NCBI RefSeq assembly: GCF_001294455.1
Contig: NZ_LIKT01000018.1
Coordinates: 36,222-100,221, forward strand
Source of the DNA: Phaeobacter sp. 11ANDIMAR09
GTDB taxonomy: Bacteria; Pseudomonadota; Alphaproteobacteria; Rhodobacterales; Rhodobacteraceae
Direction: 5' to 3'
Length of the DNA stretch: 64,000 bases
Shown: piece by piece, positions 48,563 to 58,816 of the stretch
Numbering within the stretch: position 1 is the first letter of the stretch
Layout of the letters: each line of letters starts with the position of its first letter
Translations under genes and position numbers: made by a program
Notes under the pieces: model-generated
Databases searched by the model: none
Seen by the model: only the letters and a program-made list of their open reading frames with translations
What the model was told of the DNA's origin: nothing

Positions 48563-50836
48563 CTAGCCATATTGTGCCACAGGGGTTCCGGCAATAGCCG
48601 CCATATTCAGCAGACCGCGTGCAGTGATCGACGGGCTGACGATATGGGCGCGGTTGCCCATGCCCATGAGGATCGGACCAACCTCCAGACCGTCAGAGCG
48701 CATCTTGAGGATGTTGCGCACGCCGGAAGCGGCATCGGCATGGGCAAAAACCAGCACATTGGCCGCGCCTTGCAGACGCGAATGGGGGAAGATCCGACCG
48801 CGCAGTTCGGCGTCCAGGGCGGTGTCGATATTCATCTCTCCCTCATAGGTGAAATCGCAGTTCTGCGCATCCAGGATTTGGATGGCGCCCCGCAGGCGGG
48901 CGCCGGTATCGCAGGCGATATTGCCAAACTGCGACTGCGAGCACAGCGCGATGCGCGGCTCGATGCCAAAACGGCGGACATGGCGGGCGGCGCCCATCAC
49001 GGTCTGTGCAATCTGTTCCGGAGTCGGTTCGATCCGCACCTGGGTGTCGGCAATAAAGAGCGGACCATCTTCGAGGATCATCATCGACAGGGCCCCATGG
49101 GGCTCCAGCCCATTGCCGCCAAGCACCTGGTTTACATAGTTCAGATGCCAGCGATATTCGCCAAAGGTGCCACAGATCAGGCTGTCGGCCTCATTGTGAT
49201 GCACCATGATGACGCCAATGGCGGTGGTATTGGTGCGCATGATCGCCTTGGCCAGGTCAGGAGTGACACCTTGGCGCTGCATCAGCTGGTGATAGCTGGT
49301 CCAATAGTCATAGTAGCGCGGATCATGCTCGGGATTGACGATCTGAAAATCACTGCCAGGGCGGATCCGCAGGCCCAGCTTTTCACACCGGGATTCAATG
49401 ACTTCGGGGCGGCCAATCAGGATAGGGGTCTCTGTGGTTTCCTCCAGTATCTCCTGTGCGGCGCGCAGCACCCTTTCGTCCTCGCCCTCGGCAAAAACAA
49501 TGCGGCGGGCGGCGGCGCGGGCGGCTTCAAAGACGGGGCGCATCAGCAGGGCAGATTTGAACACAGTCTGGTTCAGCCGCTGTCTATAGGCTTCCATATC
49601 TTCGATGGGGCGGGCGGCAACACCGCTTTGCATTGCGGCCTCGGCAACCGCAGAGGAGACCACCGCCACCAGTCGGGGATCAAAGGGCTTAGGGATCAGA
49701 TAATCGGCGCCAAAGGTCAGCTGCTCCCCCTTATAGGCCGCGGCGGCCTCGGCTGAGGTGGTCGCGCGGGCGAGCTCGGCGATGCCCTCGACACAGGCGA
49801 TCTGCATCTCGTCGTTGATCTCAGAGGCCCCCACATCCAGCGCGCCGCGGAAGATGAAGGGGAAGCAGAGCACGTTGTTGACTTGATTGGGGAAATCACT
49901 GCGTCCGGTGGCGATAATGGCATCTGGTGCCACGGCGCGTGCTGCCTCTGGCATGATCTCGGGGTTGGGATTGGCCAGAGCAAAGACGATCGGCTGTTTG
50001 GTCATCTTGGCGACCATTTCGGGCTTTAGCACATTGGGACCGGAAAGGCCGAGGAACATATCGGCACCACCGATCACCTCGTCCAGACTGCGCAGGTCAG
50101 AGGCTTGGGCAAAGGCGGCTTTTTCCGGATTCATGTCTTCGGTGCGGCCCTCATAGACCAGCCCGTGAATATCGCAGAGCCAGATGTTTTTGCGTTGCAC
50201 CCCCAGCTTGACCAGCATGTTGAGGCAGGCAATACCGGCAGCCCCACCGCCGGTCGAGACGATCTTGATGTCCTCAAAGCTCTTGCCTGCCACATGCAGC
50301 GCGTTTCGGGCTGCGGCCCCGACAACGATCGCCGTGCCGTGCTGGTCATCGTGAAAGACCGGGATGCCCATGCGCTCGCGGCAAAGCTTTTCGACGATAA
50401 AACAATCCGGGGCCTTGATGTCTTCCAGGTTGATAGCGCCAAAGCTGGGCTCCAGTGCGCAGACAATATCGGCCAGCTTTTCCGGGTCGCTCTCATTCAC
50501 CTCGATGTCAAAACAGTCAATCCCGGCAAAGTTCTTGAACAGAACCGCCTTGCCCTCCATCACCGGCTTTGACGCCAGCGCGCCGATATTGCCCAGCCCC
50601 AGAACGGCCGAGCCATTGGAGACTACAGCCACCAGATTGCCGCGTGCGGTATAGCGGGCAGCATTGGCCGCATCTGCCTTGATCTCCAGACAGGCCTCGG
50701 CCACCCCTGGCGAATAGGCCCGTGCCAGGTCGCGGCCGTTTGCCATTGGCTTGGTGGCGCGGATCTCCAGTTTCCCCGGGCGGGGGAATTCGTGATAGCG
50801 CAGGGCCGCGTCGCGCAGCGAGGGGGTGTCAGACAT
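48563..50836 (-). CDS. maeB: NADP-dependent malic enzyme with phosphotransacetylase-like domain
   Basis: A 757-residue MaeB-type fusion. The N-terminal part (about 1-420) is the malic enzyme: [22 protein letters not shown] and F-H-D-D-Q-H-G-T-A, with a nucleotide site G-G-G-A-A-G-I-A. The C-terminal part (about 430-757) is the phosphotransacetylase-like regulatory domain. It makes pyruvate and NADPH from malate in the cytoplasm. Confidence 0.95.
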   Translation of the reverse strand: MSDTPSLRDAALRYHEFPRPGKLEIRATKPMANGRDLARAYSPGVAEACLEIKADAANAARYTARGNLVAVVSNGSAVLGLGNIGALASKPVMEGKAVLFKNFAGIDCFDIEVNESDPEKLADIVCALEPSFGAINLEDIKAPDCFIVEKLCRERMGIPVFHDDQHGTAIVVGAAARNALHVAGKSFEDIKIVSTGGGAAGIACLNMLVKLGVQRKNIWLCDIHGLVYEGRTEDMNPEKAAFAQASDLRSLDEVIGGADMFLGLSGPNVLKPEMVAKMTKQPIVFALANPNPEIMPEAARAVAPDAIIATGRSDFPNQVNNVLCFPFIFRGALDVGASEINDEMQIACVEGIAELARATTSAEAAAAYKGEQLTFGADYLIPKPFDPRLVAVVSSAVAEAAMQSGVAARPIEDMEAYRQRLNQTVFKSALLMRPVFEAARAAARRIVFAEGEDERVLRAAQEILEETTETPILIGRPEVIESRCEKLGLRIRPGSDFQIVNPEHDPRYYDYWTSYHQLMQRQGVTPDLAKAIMRTNTTAIGVIMVHHNEADSLICGTFGEYRWHLNYVNQVLGGNGLEPHGALSMMILEDGPLFIADTQVRIEPTPEQIAQTVMGAARHVRRFGIEPRIALCSQSQFGNIACDTGARLRGAIQILDAQNCDFTYEGEMNIDTALDAELRGRIFPHSRLQGAANVLVFAHADAASGVRNILKMRSDGLEVGPILMGMGNRAHIVSPSITARGLLNMAAIAGTPVAQYG

Positions 50837-51019
50837 GAGGGGCTCCAGAAAACTGATAGTTTAACGTTAAACCATTTGTGACGTCGGGTGAATATGCTTT
50901 TGCTAACCTAACGTGATCTGCGACATCTTGCGCAAGGGCAAACTTCATCCCACTGTGACGCCAATAAAGATCCGGCTCTGGCGAGGTTCAAGATCAGGGT
51001 CACGGCGAGGGGAGAAAAA

Positions 51020-52111
51020 ATGAGTGAAACCATAGCGGAAATGCGCCTGCCAACACAGGAGCTGCGCGACGATATTCCATTCTTTACCAAGGTTTTGGGA
51101 ATGAAGATGGATATGATCTACCCGGCAGATGATCCCTCCGTTGGGGTGTTTTCCGGTCATGGGCTGCGCCTGCGGATCGAGAAAGGGGCCGCCGAACAGC
51201 CAGGCACCCTGCGCATTCTCTGTGATAATCCGGATGGCTTTGCCGATGGCCAACGGGTTCTGACAGCCCCCAATGGCACCAGAATCGAGATCGAGGAGCG
51301 TCATCCTCCCTTGGTGATGCCAGAGACGGTGCATAGTTTTGTGGTGCGCCGTCTCAAGGATCAGGCCCCTTGGATCATTGGGCGAGCGGGCATGCATTAT
51401 CGCGACCTGGTGCCAGATCGGCTGGGCGGGTCGATCATTGCCAGCCATATCCGCATTCCAGATGGTGGACCGGTGCCAGATATGGTGCATTTTCACCGGG
51501 TGGGCTTTCAGCTGATCTTTTGCATCCATGGCTGGGTTGATGTGGTCTATGAGGATCAGGGCGAAAAGATGCGCCTCACTGCCGGGGATTGCTTTATCCA
51601 ACCGCCCGAGATCCGCCACCGGGTGCTGGAGGCCAGCGACAATGTGCAGGTGATCGAAATTGGCGTGCCGGCCGAACATGTGACCGAGATCGACCACGAA
51701 ATGACTCTGCCAACCCCACATCTGCGGCCAGACCGCGAATGGCAGGGGCAGCGATTTGTCTATAATCAGGCAAAAGGAGCGGACTGGACGCCGTTCCGCC
51801 TGCCGGGATTTGACTGCCGTGACACCACCATTGCCAAAAACACCAAGGGGGTTGCGGGCGTGCAGGTGGTGCGCCCGGCCAAGGAGGCGCGCGACCCGGT
51901 CTGGGCCAGCCATGACACTGATATCCATTTCACCTTTGTGATGAATGGCGCTGTCACGCTAGAGGGCGAGGGGCGCGACCCGTTTCCGCTGGAAGAGGGC
52001 GACGCCTTTGTGATTCCGCCGGGGATGAAAACCCGACTGAGCAGCGCCTCTGCGGATTTGGAACTGCTGGAGGTCAGCCTGCCAGGGGTGTTCAATACGA
52101 CCCTTGCATGA
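51020..52111 (+). CDS. VOC-like and double-cupin protein
   Basis: A 363-residue protein. Residues 1-95 resemble a glyoxalase/VOC half (F-F-T-K-V-L-G-M-K). Two cupin domains follow, one near 150-235 (V-H-F-H-R-V-G-F, then Q-P-P-E-I-R-H) and one near 290-355 (T-F-V-M-N-G, then V-I-P-P-G-M). His residues in the first cupin could bind metal. It faces maeB and precedes the nucleoside salvage genes. The substrate is unknown. Confidence 0.75.
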   Translation: MSETIAEMRLPTQELRDDIPFFTKVLGMKMDMIYPADDPSVGVFSGHGLRLRIEKGAAEQPGTLRILCDNPDGFADGQRVLTAPNGTRIEIEERHPPLVMPETVHSFVVRRLKDQAPWIIGRAGMHYRDLVPDRLGGSIIASHIRIPDGGPVPDMVHFHRVGFQLIFCIHGWVDVVYEDQGEKMRLTAGDCFIQPPEIRHRVLEASDNVQVIEIGVPAEHVTEIDHEMTLPTPHLRPDREWQGQRFVYNQAKGADWTPFRLPGFDCRDTTIAKNTKGVAGVQVVRPAKEARDPVWASHDTDIHFTFVMNGAVTLEGEGRDPFPLEEGDAFVIPPGMKTRLSSASADLELLEVSLPGVFNTTLA

Positions 52112-52225
52112 CCCGTCCTGAAACGGCGCAGGATAGGGGCTTCACCTTTGCTGGTGCTTTCTCTTATCCTGTCGTCTTTCGATCAATGTGCCCGACCTGT
52201 TGGCCCTAGCAAGCGAGACCCAGTG

Positions 52226-52618
52226 ATGACCCTGAAAGAAGCCGCCCGTGCCGTGCGCAAGAACGCCCATGCGCCCTATTCCAATTTTCAGGTGGGGGCG
52301 GCTCTGCGTACAGCTGCTGGCAATGTCTATGTCGGCTGCAACGTGGAAAATGTTGCCTATCCCGAAGGCACCTGTGCCGAGGCCGGCGCTATTGCCGCTA
52401 TGGTTGCCGCGGGTGAGCGGGAGCTGGCAGAGGTCTATGTGGTGGCCGACAGCCCCGCGCCGGTGCCGCCCTGTGGCGGGTGCCGTCAGAAACTCAAGGA
52501 ATTTGGTGCAGGCGCGGTGAAGGTGACCATGGGCACGCTGGAAGGTGTGGAGCAAGAAACCACCATTGGTGATCTTTTGCCCGGTGCTTTTGACGTCGGC
52601 CACATGGCGCGGAGCTGA
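52226..52618 (+). CDS. cdd: Cytidine deaminase
   Basis: A 130-residue enzyme. The motifs H-A-P-Y-S-N-F (about 12-18), the zinc site Y-P-E-G-T-C-A-E (about 47-54) and P-P-C-G-G-C-R-Q (about 84-91) are the tetrameric cytidine deaminase signature. It turns cytidine and deoxycytidine into uridine forms. It is the first gene of a salvage cluster with deoA, deoB and upp. Confidence 0.95.
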   Translation: MTLKEAARAVRKNAHAPYSNFQVGAALRTAAGNVYVGCNVENVAYPEGTCAEAGAIAAMVAAGERELAEVYVVADSPAPVPPCGGCRQKLKEFGAGAVKVTMGTLEGVEQETTIGDLLPGAFDVGHMARS

Positions 52619-52623
52619 ACGCC

Positions 52624-53928
52624 GTGGATGCGCGCGCAATCATTGCCGCCCTGCGGCGCGGAGAACAGCCCAGCGAGGCAGAGCTGCGCTGGTTTGCGGC
52701 AGGCCTCTCCAGTGGCGAGGTCAGCGATGCTCAGGCTGGGGCCTTTGCCATGGCGGTCTGCCTGCAGGGGCTGGATCAGTCTGCGCGTCGGGCGTTGACT
52801 CTGGCGATGCGCGACAGCGGGGATGTGCTGCACTGGGACCTGCCGGGACCGGTGATGGATAAGCATTCTACCGGCGGGGTCGGCGATTGCGTCTCGCTGC
52901 TGCTGGCGCCGGCCCTGGCGGAATGTGGTATCTACGTGCCGATGATTTCTGGCCGGGGCTTGGGCCATACCGGTGGCACTCTGGACAAGATGGAGGCCAT
53001 TCCCGGTGTCACAACTCAGGTGTCCGAACAGCGGCTGCATCGGATCACCGCCGAGGTGGGATGTGCCATCGTGGGGGCGACAGGCCGCATCGCCCCTGCG
53101 GACAAGCGGCTCTATGCCATTCGTGACGTCACCGCGACGGTCGAGAGCCTGGATCTGATCACCGCGTCCATTCTGTCGAAAAAGCTCGCCGCCAGCCCCG
53201 AAGCACTGGTGTTGGATGTGAAAATTGGCTCGGGCGCCTTTATGAAGACCAGTGATGAGGCCCGGGCTCTGGCGCGCTCGCTGGTGGAGACCGCCAATGC
53301 GGCGGGCTGCAAAACCACGGCGCTGATCACCGATATGAACCAGCCGATTGCCAGCGCGCTCGGCAATGGGCTGGAGGTGGCCGAGGTGATGCGCTCTCTG
53401 ACTTCGGGGCAAAGCGATCCGCTGGTCGAGATCACCGCAGCGCTGTCAGGTGTTTTGCTGGTTCAGGCTGGTCTGGCCCGGGATGAGGACGAGGGCATAG
53501 CAATTGTACGTGAGGCATTGCTGAGCGGGCGTGTGGCAAAACGCTTTGGCCGCATGGTTGCTGCGCAGGGTGGACCGGAAGATTTTGCCGAACACTGGCA
53601 GCGCTACCTGCCGGTCGCCCCGGTAATCCACGAGGTCACGGCGCCGCGTGCGGGCTACCTCGCCGCCATGGATGGCGAGGCCCTGGGCCTCGCGGTGGTA
53701 CAGCTGGGGGGCGGGCGCATGGTCGAAGACGATCTGGTCGATCCAGCCGTTGGCCTGTCGGACCTTCTGCGCCTGGGGCAATGGGTTGAGGCGGGGGAGA
53801 CCCTGGTGCGCATCCATGCCGCCCGCGAAAGCGCCGCCCTGGAGGCCGAGGCCGCGGTGCTCAAGGCGCTGGAAATTGCCGAGCGCGCGCCGGAGCCGTT
53901 GCCCCTGATACATGAAAGGATCAACTGA
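52624..53928 (+). CDS. deoA: Thymidine phosphorylase
   Basis: A 434-residue enzyme. The signature D-K-H-S-T-G-G-V-G-D (about 79-88) binds phosphate. S-G-R-G-L-G-H-T-G-G-T-L-D-K-M-E near 110 is the family pattern. It splits thymidine and deoxyuridine to base and deoxyribose-1-phosphate, the substrate of DeoB. It starts with GTG 5 bp after cdd and abuts deoB by one base. Confidence 0.96.
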   Translation: MDARAIIAALRRGEQPSEAELRWFAAGLSSGEVSDAQAGAFAMAVCLQGLDQSARRALTLAMRDSGDVLHWDLPGPVMDKHSTGGVGDCVSLLLAPALAECGIYVPMISGRGLGHTGGTLDKMEAIPGVTTQVSEQRLHRITAEVGCAIVGATGRIAPADKRLYAIRDVTATVESLDLITASILSKKLAASPEALVLDVKIGSGAFMKTSDEARALARSLVETANAAGCKTTALITDMNQPIASALGNGLEVAEVMRSLTSGQSDPLVEITAALSGVLLVQAGLARDEDEGIAIVREALLSGRVAKRFGRMVAAQGGPEDFAEHWQRYLPVAPVIHEVTAPRAGYLAAMDGEALGLAVVQLGGGRMVEDDLVDPAVGLSDLLRLGQWVEAGETLVRIHAARESAALEAEAAVLKALEIAERAPEPLPLIHERIN

Positions 53929-55139
53929 TGGCCCGTGCCTTTCTGGTGGTGATGGATTCGGTTGGCATTGGCGGCGCACCGGATGCCAATGCCTTTTACA
54001 ACGGGGATCTGCCGGATCTGGGCGCCAATACCCTGGCCCATATCGCCCAAGCTTGTGCGGCAGGGCAGGCGGAGGAGGGGCGCTCAGGGCCGCTGCATCT
54101 GCCCTATCTTGAGGCTTTGGGGCTGGGGGCGGCCACGCGTCTCGCCTCCTCCGTGCCGCTGCCGGGCTTTGACGCCGAACCAACCGGGTTGTGGGGCTGC
54201 GCCGCCGAGGTCAGCCAGGGCAAGGATACGCCCTCGGGCCATTGGGAGTTGGCGGGGCTGCCGGTGCCCTGGGATTGGTGCTATTTTCCCGATGCCGATC
54301 CGGCCTTTCCAGCAGATCTGAGCGATTTGGTGGCCGCTGCGGCGGGGGCGCCGGGGATCTTGGGCAATTGTCATGCCTCTGGTACGCAGATCATTGCAGA
54401 ACATGGCGCCGCGCATATGCAGAGCGGAGCGCCAATCTGCTATACCTCAGCGGATAGTGTGTTCCAGATCGCCGCCCATGAAGAGAGCTTTGGCCTGGAG
54501 CGCTTGCTGGACCTGTGTCGTGCGGTGGCGCCGCGCCTGCATGCGATGAAGGTGGGCCGCGTCATCGCCCGTCCCTTTGTGGGCTCGCCTGAGACGGGGT
54601 TTACCCGCACCGCAAACCGGCGCGATTTTGCGATTGCCCCACCCGCACCGGTGCTGACCAATTGGGTGCAGGATGCGGGAGGCAAGGTGCATGCCATTGG
54701 CAAGATTGGCGATATCTTCACCATGACCGGCATTGATACGCTGGAAAAGGGACCGGATGCCCAGTTGATGCAACATCTGTCGCGCGCCATCGACAACGCT
54801 GAAGAGGGCAGCCTGACCTTTGCCAATTTTGTCGAATTTGACAGCCTCTATGGGCATCGTCGCGACATTTCGGGCTATGCCCGGGCCTTGGAGTGGTTTG
54901 ACACTGAGCTGGGCAAGCTGCTGCCGCGCCTGCGACCGGATGATATGCTGCTGTTGACGGCGGATCACGGCAATGACCCCAGCTGGCCAGGCACCGATCA
55001 CACCCGCGAGCAGGTGCCTGTTCTGGTGGCAGGCCGTGGTCAGGGCTGCCTTGGCCAGCGTGGGTTTGTGGATGTCGCAGCCTCGGTTGCGGCGCATCTT
55101 GGGGTACCGGCGCAGGGGCTGGGGCGCAGCTTTCTTTGA
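53928..55139 (+). CDS. deoB: Phosphopentomutase
   Basis: A 403-residue alkaline-phosphatase-superfamily enzyme. Metal ligands are visible in V-V-M-D-S-V-G-I-G (Asp near 10) and T-A-D-H-G-N-D-P (about 345-352), with D-H-T-R-E-Q-V-P near 358. K-D-T-P-S-G-H-W-E is the catalytic region near residue 98. It moves phosphate from C1 to C5 of (deoxy)ribose, linking nucleoside breakdown to central metabolism. Confidence 0.96.
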   Translation: MARAFLVVMDSVGIGGAPDANAFYNGDLPDLGANTLAHIAQACAAGQAEEGRSGPLHLPYLEALGLGAATRLASSVPLPGFDAEPTGLWGCAAEVSQGKDTPSGHWELAGLPVPWDWCYFPDADPAFPADLSDLVAAAAGAPGILGNCHASGTQIIAEHGAAHMQSGAPICYTSADSVFQIAAHEESFGLERLLDLCRAVAPRLHAMKVGRVIARPFVGSPETGFTRTANRRDFAIAPPAPVLTNWVQDAGGKVHAIGKIGDIFTMTGIDTLEKGPDAQLMQHLSRAIDNAEEGSLTFANFVEFDSLYGHRRDISGYARALEWFDTELGKLLPRLRPDDMLLLTADHGNDPSWPGTDHTREQVPVLVAGRGQGCLGQRGFVDVAASVAAHLGVPAQGLGRSFL

Positions 55140-55230
55140 CCGAAAGATCAAAACCCGCTTGCCCTGACAGGGGCAGCGGGCATAAACCCGCCGCCAAGCA
55201 TGTTGGAATTCATAGTAGGAGAGAGCCCAA

Positions 55231-55863
55231 ATGAGCGAACATCTGACCGTTGTTGATCACCCACTGGTACAACACAAGCTCACGCTGATGCGCGATAAGG
55301 GCACCTCGACCTCCGAGTTCCGACGCCTGCTGCACGAAATCACCCAGCTGCTGGCCTATGAAATCACCCGCGAATTGCCGGTGACGCAAAAAACCATCGA
55401 GACACCGATGGAAACCATGGACTCGCCCATTCTGGCCGGTAAGAAGCTGGCGCTGGTTTCGATCCTGCGGGCCGGTAACGGCATGCTGGACGGGGTGCTG
55501 GATCTGGTGCCTTCTGCTCGTGTGGGCTTTGTGGGTCTCTACCGGGATGAAGAAACCCTGCAGCCCGTGCAGTACTACTTCAAAGCCCCAAAAGAGCTCG
55601 GCGATCGTATGGTGATTGCGGTGGATCCGATGCTGGCCACCGGCAATTCCTCGGCGGCGGCAATTGATCTGCTGAAAGAAGCGGGCGCCACCAATATTCG
55701 CTTCCTCTGCCTGCTGGCCGCCCCCGAAGGCGTTGCCCGCATGAAGGAAGCCCATCCGGATGTGCCTATCGTGACGGCCTCCCTGGATCGCGAGCTGAAC
55801 GACAAAGGCTATATCATGCCGGGGCTCGGCGATGCGGGCGACCGCATGTTTGGCACCAAATAG
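55231..55863 (+). CDS. upp: Uracil phosphoribosyltransferase
   Basis: A 210-residue enzyme. The PRPP-binding motif D-P-M-L-A-T-G-N-S (about 131-139) and the closing [13 protein letters not shown] are those of UPRTases. It converts uracil to UMP. AGGAGAGA precedes the ATG. It is separated from deoB by about 90 bp containing a GC-rich hairpin, so it may have its own promoter. Confidence 0.96.
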   Translation: MSEHLTVVDHPLVQHKLTLMRDKGTSTSEFRRLLHEITQLLAYEITRELPVTQKTIETPMETMDSPILAGKKLALVSILRAGNGMLDGVLDLVPSARVGFVGLYRDEETLQPVQYYFKAPKELGDRMVIAVDPMLATGNSSAAAIDLLKEAGATNIRFLCLLAAPEGVARMKEAHPDVPIVTASLDRELNDKGYIMPGLGDAGDRMFGTK

Positions 55864-56002
55864 GCCTGCCTTTCTGGCCGCTTGACCAAAACCGGCAATC
55901 GCGCAACTATTTGCCCGATTGCCGCCATATTGTTGCCACAGGCGGCTTTACTCATTTGGCAATTTAAGGCATCCTTACCCCCATATATTGTGGGGCATAG
56001 GT

Positions 56003-57400
56003 ATGAAACTAACAAGAATTGTCGCGCTCGCCATCATAGCGACTTCCGCTGCTGTTACGGTACAGACATCGGCGCTTCAGGCCCAAAGCCTGCGGTCTGC
56101 CAGTCCGCCAGCAGAGTTTCCCCCGGCCTCCTTTGGTGGCAAGCAATATGTCGACAGTCGTGGCTGTGTCTATATTCGCGCCGGCATTGATGGCAATGTG
56201 AACTGGGTGCCGCGGGTGGCCCGCAATCGCAAACAGCTCTGTGGGTACAAGCCCACTGCCGTTGCTGGAACCACCGCCCGCCCAACGCAAAGCGCCGCAC
56301 CGGAGCAGATTACGTTGAACGGAAGTTCAACGCCTGCGAGCCGGGTCCCAGCTGTCCGTGCTCCAGTTGTCCAGGCCACCACGCCCGCGCCCAAACCCCG
56401 TCGCGCTGCAGCCGCGACCGCTGCGCCTTCCGTGGTGACCACCTCACGGGTGCAGCGCACGCCGCAAACCACCACTGCCCGGGTCACGCCGACGCCAAAG
56501 CCACGCCAGCCTGTGGCAGCGCCAGTGCGTATCCAGGCGGCTCCGGCGAAGCCTGCGCCCAAGCCCCCTGCGGCGGTGCCGGTGCAAACCGGGCAGGCTC
56601 AGGCTGGCTGCGCCGGAGCTTCGGCGATCAGCCAGCAATATAGCAATCATAGCGGTGTGCGCTGTGGTCCCCAGACAAAATCCCCTGTGAGCTACGGCTC
56701 CGGCAGTGGCATTGGCCCGCAGTCTTCGCTGCAGCTCACCCCCAATACGCGGGTGTTGCCCGTCCATGTCTATCAACAGCAACGTCACAGCCAGGATCTG
56801 GCCACCCCGGCAGGTTACAAACCGGTCTGGACCGATGATCGTCTGAACCTTCGCCGGGCCGAACGGGATCTCCGTCCGGCGATCCTGACCAGCCAATCCC
56901 AGGTTCCTGCGGGCTATGTCGCAGTGGATCGCGCCGATGATCGCATGAACCCAATGCGCGGTGTTCGCACCGCACGGGGGGATGCGCAGATGGATGCAAT
57001 CTGGAACAGTGGCGCGCCCCGCAGCCTGCGCGATCTGCCATTGGATCGCCAAACAGTGATCGTGCAGAGCACGCGCCATGACCGGTTCGAGGGTGAGACC
57101 CAAAGCGGGCTGGAGCTGCGTCTGTCCAGCCGCTCGGAGCCCGGTGCCAGATTGGAGACACCGGTGGCCTCGCAGGCGCGCTACATTCGTGCGGCGACCT
57201 ATGCCGATGGCGCAGAGGCACAGCGGGCAGCGCGGGCGCTTGCAGCAACCGGTGTTCCGGTGCGTCTGGGATCTGTTTCGCGTGGTGGCGTGCCGCACAG
57301 GGTGGTTCTGGCCGGTCCCTTTGGCAGTCAGGGCGCGGCTGAGCAGGCTCTGAACAAGGTTCGGGCCGCAGGGCATCGCGGCGCGCGGATCAGCCGCTAA
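56003..57400 (+). CDS. Exported SPOR-domain protein
   Basis: A 465-residue protein with a signal peptide (R-I-V-A-L-A-I-I-A-T-S-A-A-V, cut near residue 28). A small Cys-containing domain (S-R-G-C-V-Y-I-R near 55) follows, then a long Pro/Ala/Thr linker (about 90-220). The final ~75 residues (Y-I-R-A-A-T-Y-A-D to the end) form a SPOR repeat that binds denuded glycan strands at division sites. It likely acts in the periplasm in cell-wall metabolism. Confidence 0.85.
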   Translation: MKLTRIVALAIIATSAAVTVQTSALQAQSLRSASPPAEFPPASFGGKQYVDSRGCVYIRAGIDGNVNWVPRVARNRKQLCGYKPTAVAGTTARPTQSAAPEQITLNGSSTPASRVPAVRAPVVQATTPAPKPRRAAAATAAPSVVTTSRVQRTPQTTTARVTPTPKPRQPVAAPVRIQAAPAKPAPKPPAAVPVQTGQAQAGCAGASAISQQYSNHSGVRCGPQTKSPVSYGSGSGIGPQSSLQLTPNTRVLPVHVYQQQRHSQDLATPAGYKPVWTDDRLNLRRAERDLRPAILTSQSQVPAGYVAVDRADDRMNPMRGVRTARGDAQMDAIWNSGAPRSLRDLPLDRQTVIVQSTRHDRFEGETQSGLELRLSSRSEPGARLETPVASQARYIRAATYADGAEAQRAARALAATGVPVRLGSVSRGGVPHRVVLAGPFGSQGAAEQALNKVRAAGHRGARISR

Positions 57401-57433
57401 GAGAATGCTCACGCATGGTTGCTTTCGACAAAG

Positions 57434-57458
57434 GCCGCCGCTCTGTCAGGCGGCTTTT
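57434..57458 (+). terminator. Intrinsic terminator after the SPOR gene
   Basis: A 6-bp stem GCCGCC/GGCGGC with a 9-nt loop is followed by TTTT. It lies 34 bp after the stop codon. Confidence 0.7.
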
Positions 57459-57651
57459 GGCATTGCAGGCCAACCCTTCTCGCTCCGCAGATCTGGCCAG
57501 AACAATGGGGCGTTTAAATACAACGAGTTAAGCTCATAGCACAGCTGCATTTCAGGCTTTGAGAGTGCAGGTTTTGCGGTGAACCGATGTGGCGTGGCGC
57601 TTGGCGTTTGGGCAGGCGTGGGGGGCCTAAGGGCAGGGCCGGGGCCCTCCT

Positions 57652-58662
57652 CTAGCCGCAGATATCCTGCAACTGGACCCAATCGCGGTCATTCAGCACC
57701 GGTTCCAGCACGCGCCCTGCCATCGGGTCTGCCTCGATCAGGCCGATTGTGGTCTCCCCGGTCACATCCAAGGCATAGGCATAGGGGGTCGAGGGAATAG
57801 CGGCGCGGGCAAATTCACCCAGCAAGATATCATCTGGCAGCGCGGGCCGCGGTGCGGCGAGCACGGTTTCGGAATAGCGATCCAAAGTCTCGCGGGTCAG
57901 CTCACCTGTGGTGAGCAACCGGAAAGAGGCCAGAACACCCCCAGCGTCCAACAACTCTGCCAGGGGGTCACGCAGCTCCGCGCGGGCGCGTTCAGCTAGG
58001 ACCGCGCCAGCGGCGACGGCCGGATCCTCATGGTCTTCGACCAGGCTGCGATTGAGCAGGACAATGCCGCCGGGCAGATGCAGGCTGCTGGCAACGCCAG
58101 AGCGCATGATCACCAATTGCCGCACATCGGTGCGCCGCGCCAGTTTGGCAAGGATCGGCATGGCCTCGGGCGTGGCACAGGCCTGTCCAGACACCCGCTC
58201 AATCCGCCCCAGAAGGGCCTGACCGATGGCTTTGGTCTTGATCTCGGGCACCACTTTGACAGCGTGGCTCTGCATCAAGCCCGGCAATCCGAACAGGATC
58301 AGCAGGGCAACCAGCGACAGGCTGCCAAGAATGCTCATCACCCGCAGGCGGCCTGGGTGAGGGCGGGCCCGCTCGATGGCATGGCGGACCTTTTCAATTG
58401 CCGCCAGCATGGTCTCTTCATCTTCGGGGATTTCCAGCTGTTCGCCGGGGTCCCCATCGGGGTGGAACAGGGCGGGAAAGATACCGGGATTGGCGCGCTC
58501 TACCGCGGCCAGAGACCAATGGGCCAGAACCCTGTCCTGCAAATCGGTGATGGTGAGAGTGGCATCGCCCACCGAAATGATCACGTCCCGCCGCTGGGCG
58601 TCCGGGCTCGCGCGCCAAAGGCCAGCGGCCTCAAGTCGTTCGAATTCCCTCAAAACGGTCAT
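57652..58662 (-). CDS. Membrane protein with M48-like but HExxH-lacking domain
   Basis: A 336-residue protein. The N-terminal ~100 residues are cytoplasmic. One membrane segment (I-L-G-S-L-S-L-V-A-L-L-I-L-F-G-L) lies near 112-127. The outer part has L-P-G-G-I-V-L-L-N-R-S-L-V-E-D (about 205-219), the pattern before the active site of M48 peptidases. Where HExxH should follow, it reads L-A-E-R-A-R-A, so it is probably not an active metalloprotease. Confidence 0.6.
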   Translation of the reverse strand: MTVLREFERLEAAGLWRASPDAQRRDVIISVGDATLTITDLQDRVLAHWSLAAVERANPGIFPALFHPDGDPGEQLEIPEDEETMLAAIEKVRHAIERARPHPGRLRVMSILGSLSLVALLILFGLPGLMQSHAVKVVPEIKTKAIGQALLGRIERVSGQACATPEAMPILAKLARRTDVRQLVIMRSGVASSLHLPGGIVLLNRSLVEDHEDPAVAAGAVLAERARAELRDPLAELLDAGGVLASFRLLTTGELTRETLDRYSETVLAAPRPALPDDILLGEFARAAIPSTPYAYALDVTGETTIGLIEADPMAGRVLEPVLNDRDWVQLQDICG

Positions 58663-58816
58663 TCTGCCTGCCTGTCTTGCCTATTTTCGTTGCAGCAAGC
58701 CTAGCATGGGGCTGGCATGGGCGGCAAATGGCTTTGATTGTTAAATGGCACAGCTGTTGGTGTTTTTCCTTTCTCTGGCGCCGAAATCCTGGCGCCAGAG
58801 AGGGGCAGGTCGCGGG

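Noticed and set aside
55153..55179. Intrinsic terminator after deoB
   Set aside because: A stable GC-rich hairpin is present, but no T tract follows on either strand, so it is not called.
57446..57682. A minus-strand frame between the SPOR gene and the M48-like gene
   Set aside because: Pro-rich start, crosses the terminator hairpin and overlaps the 3' end of the neighbour, so it looks like chance.
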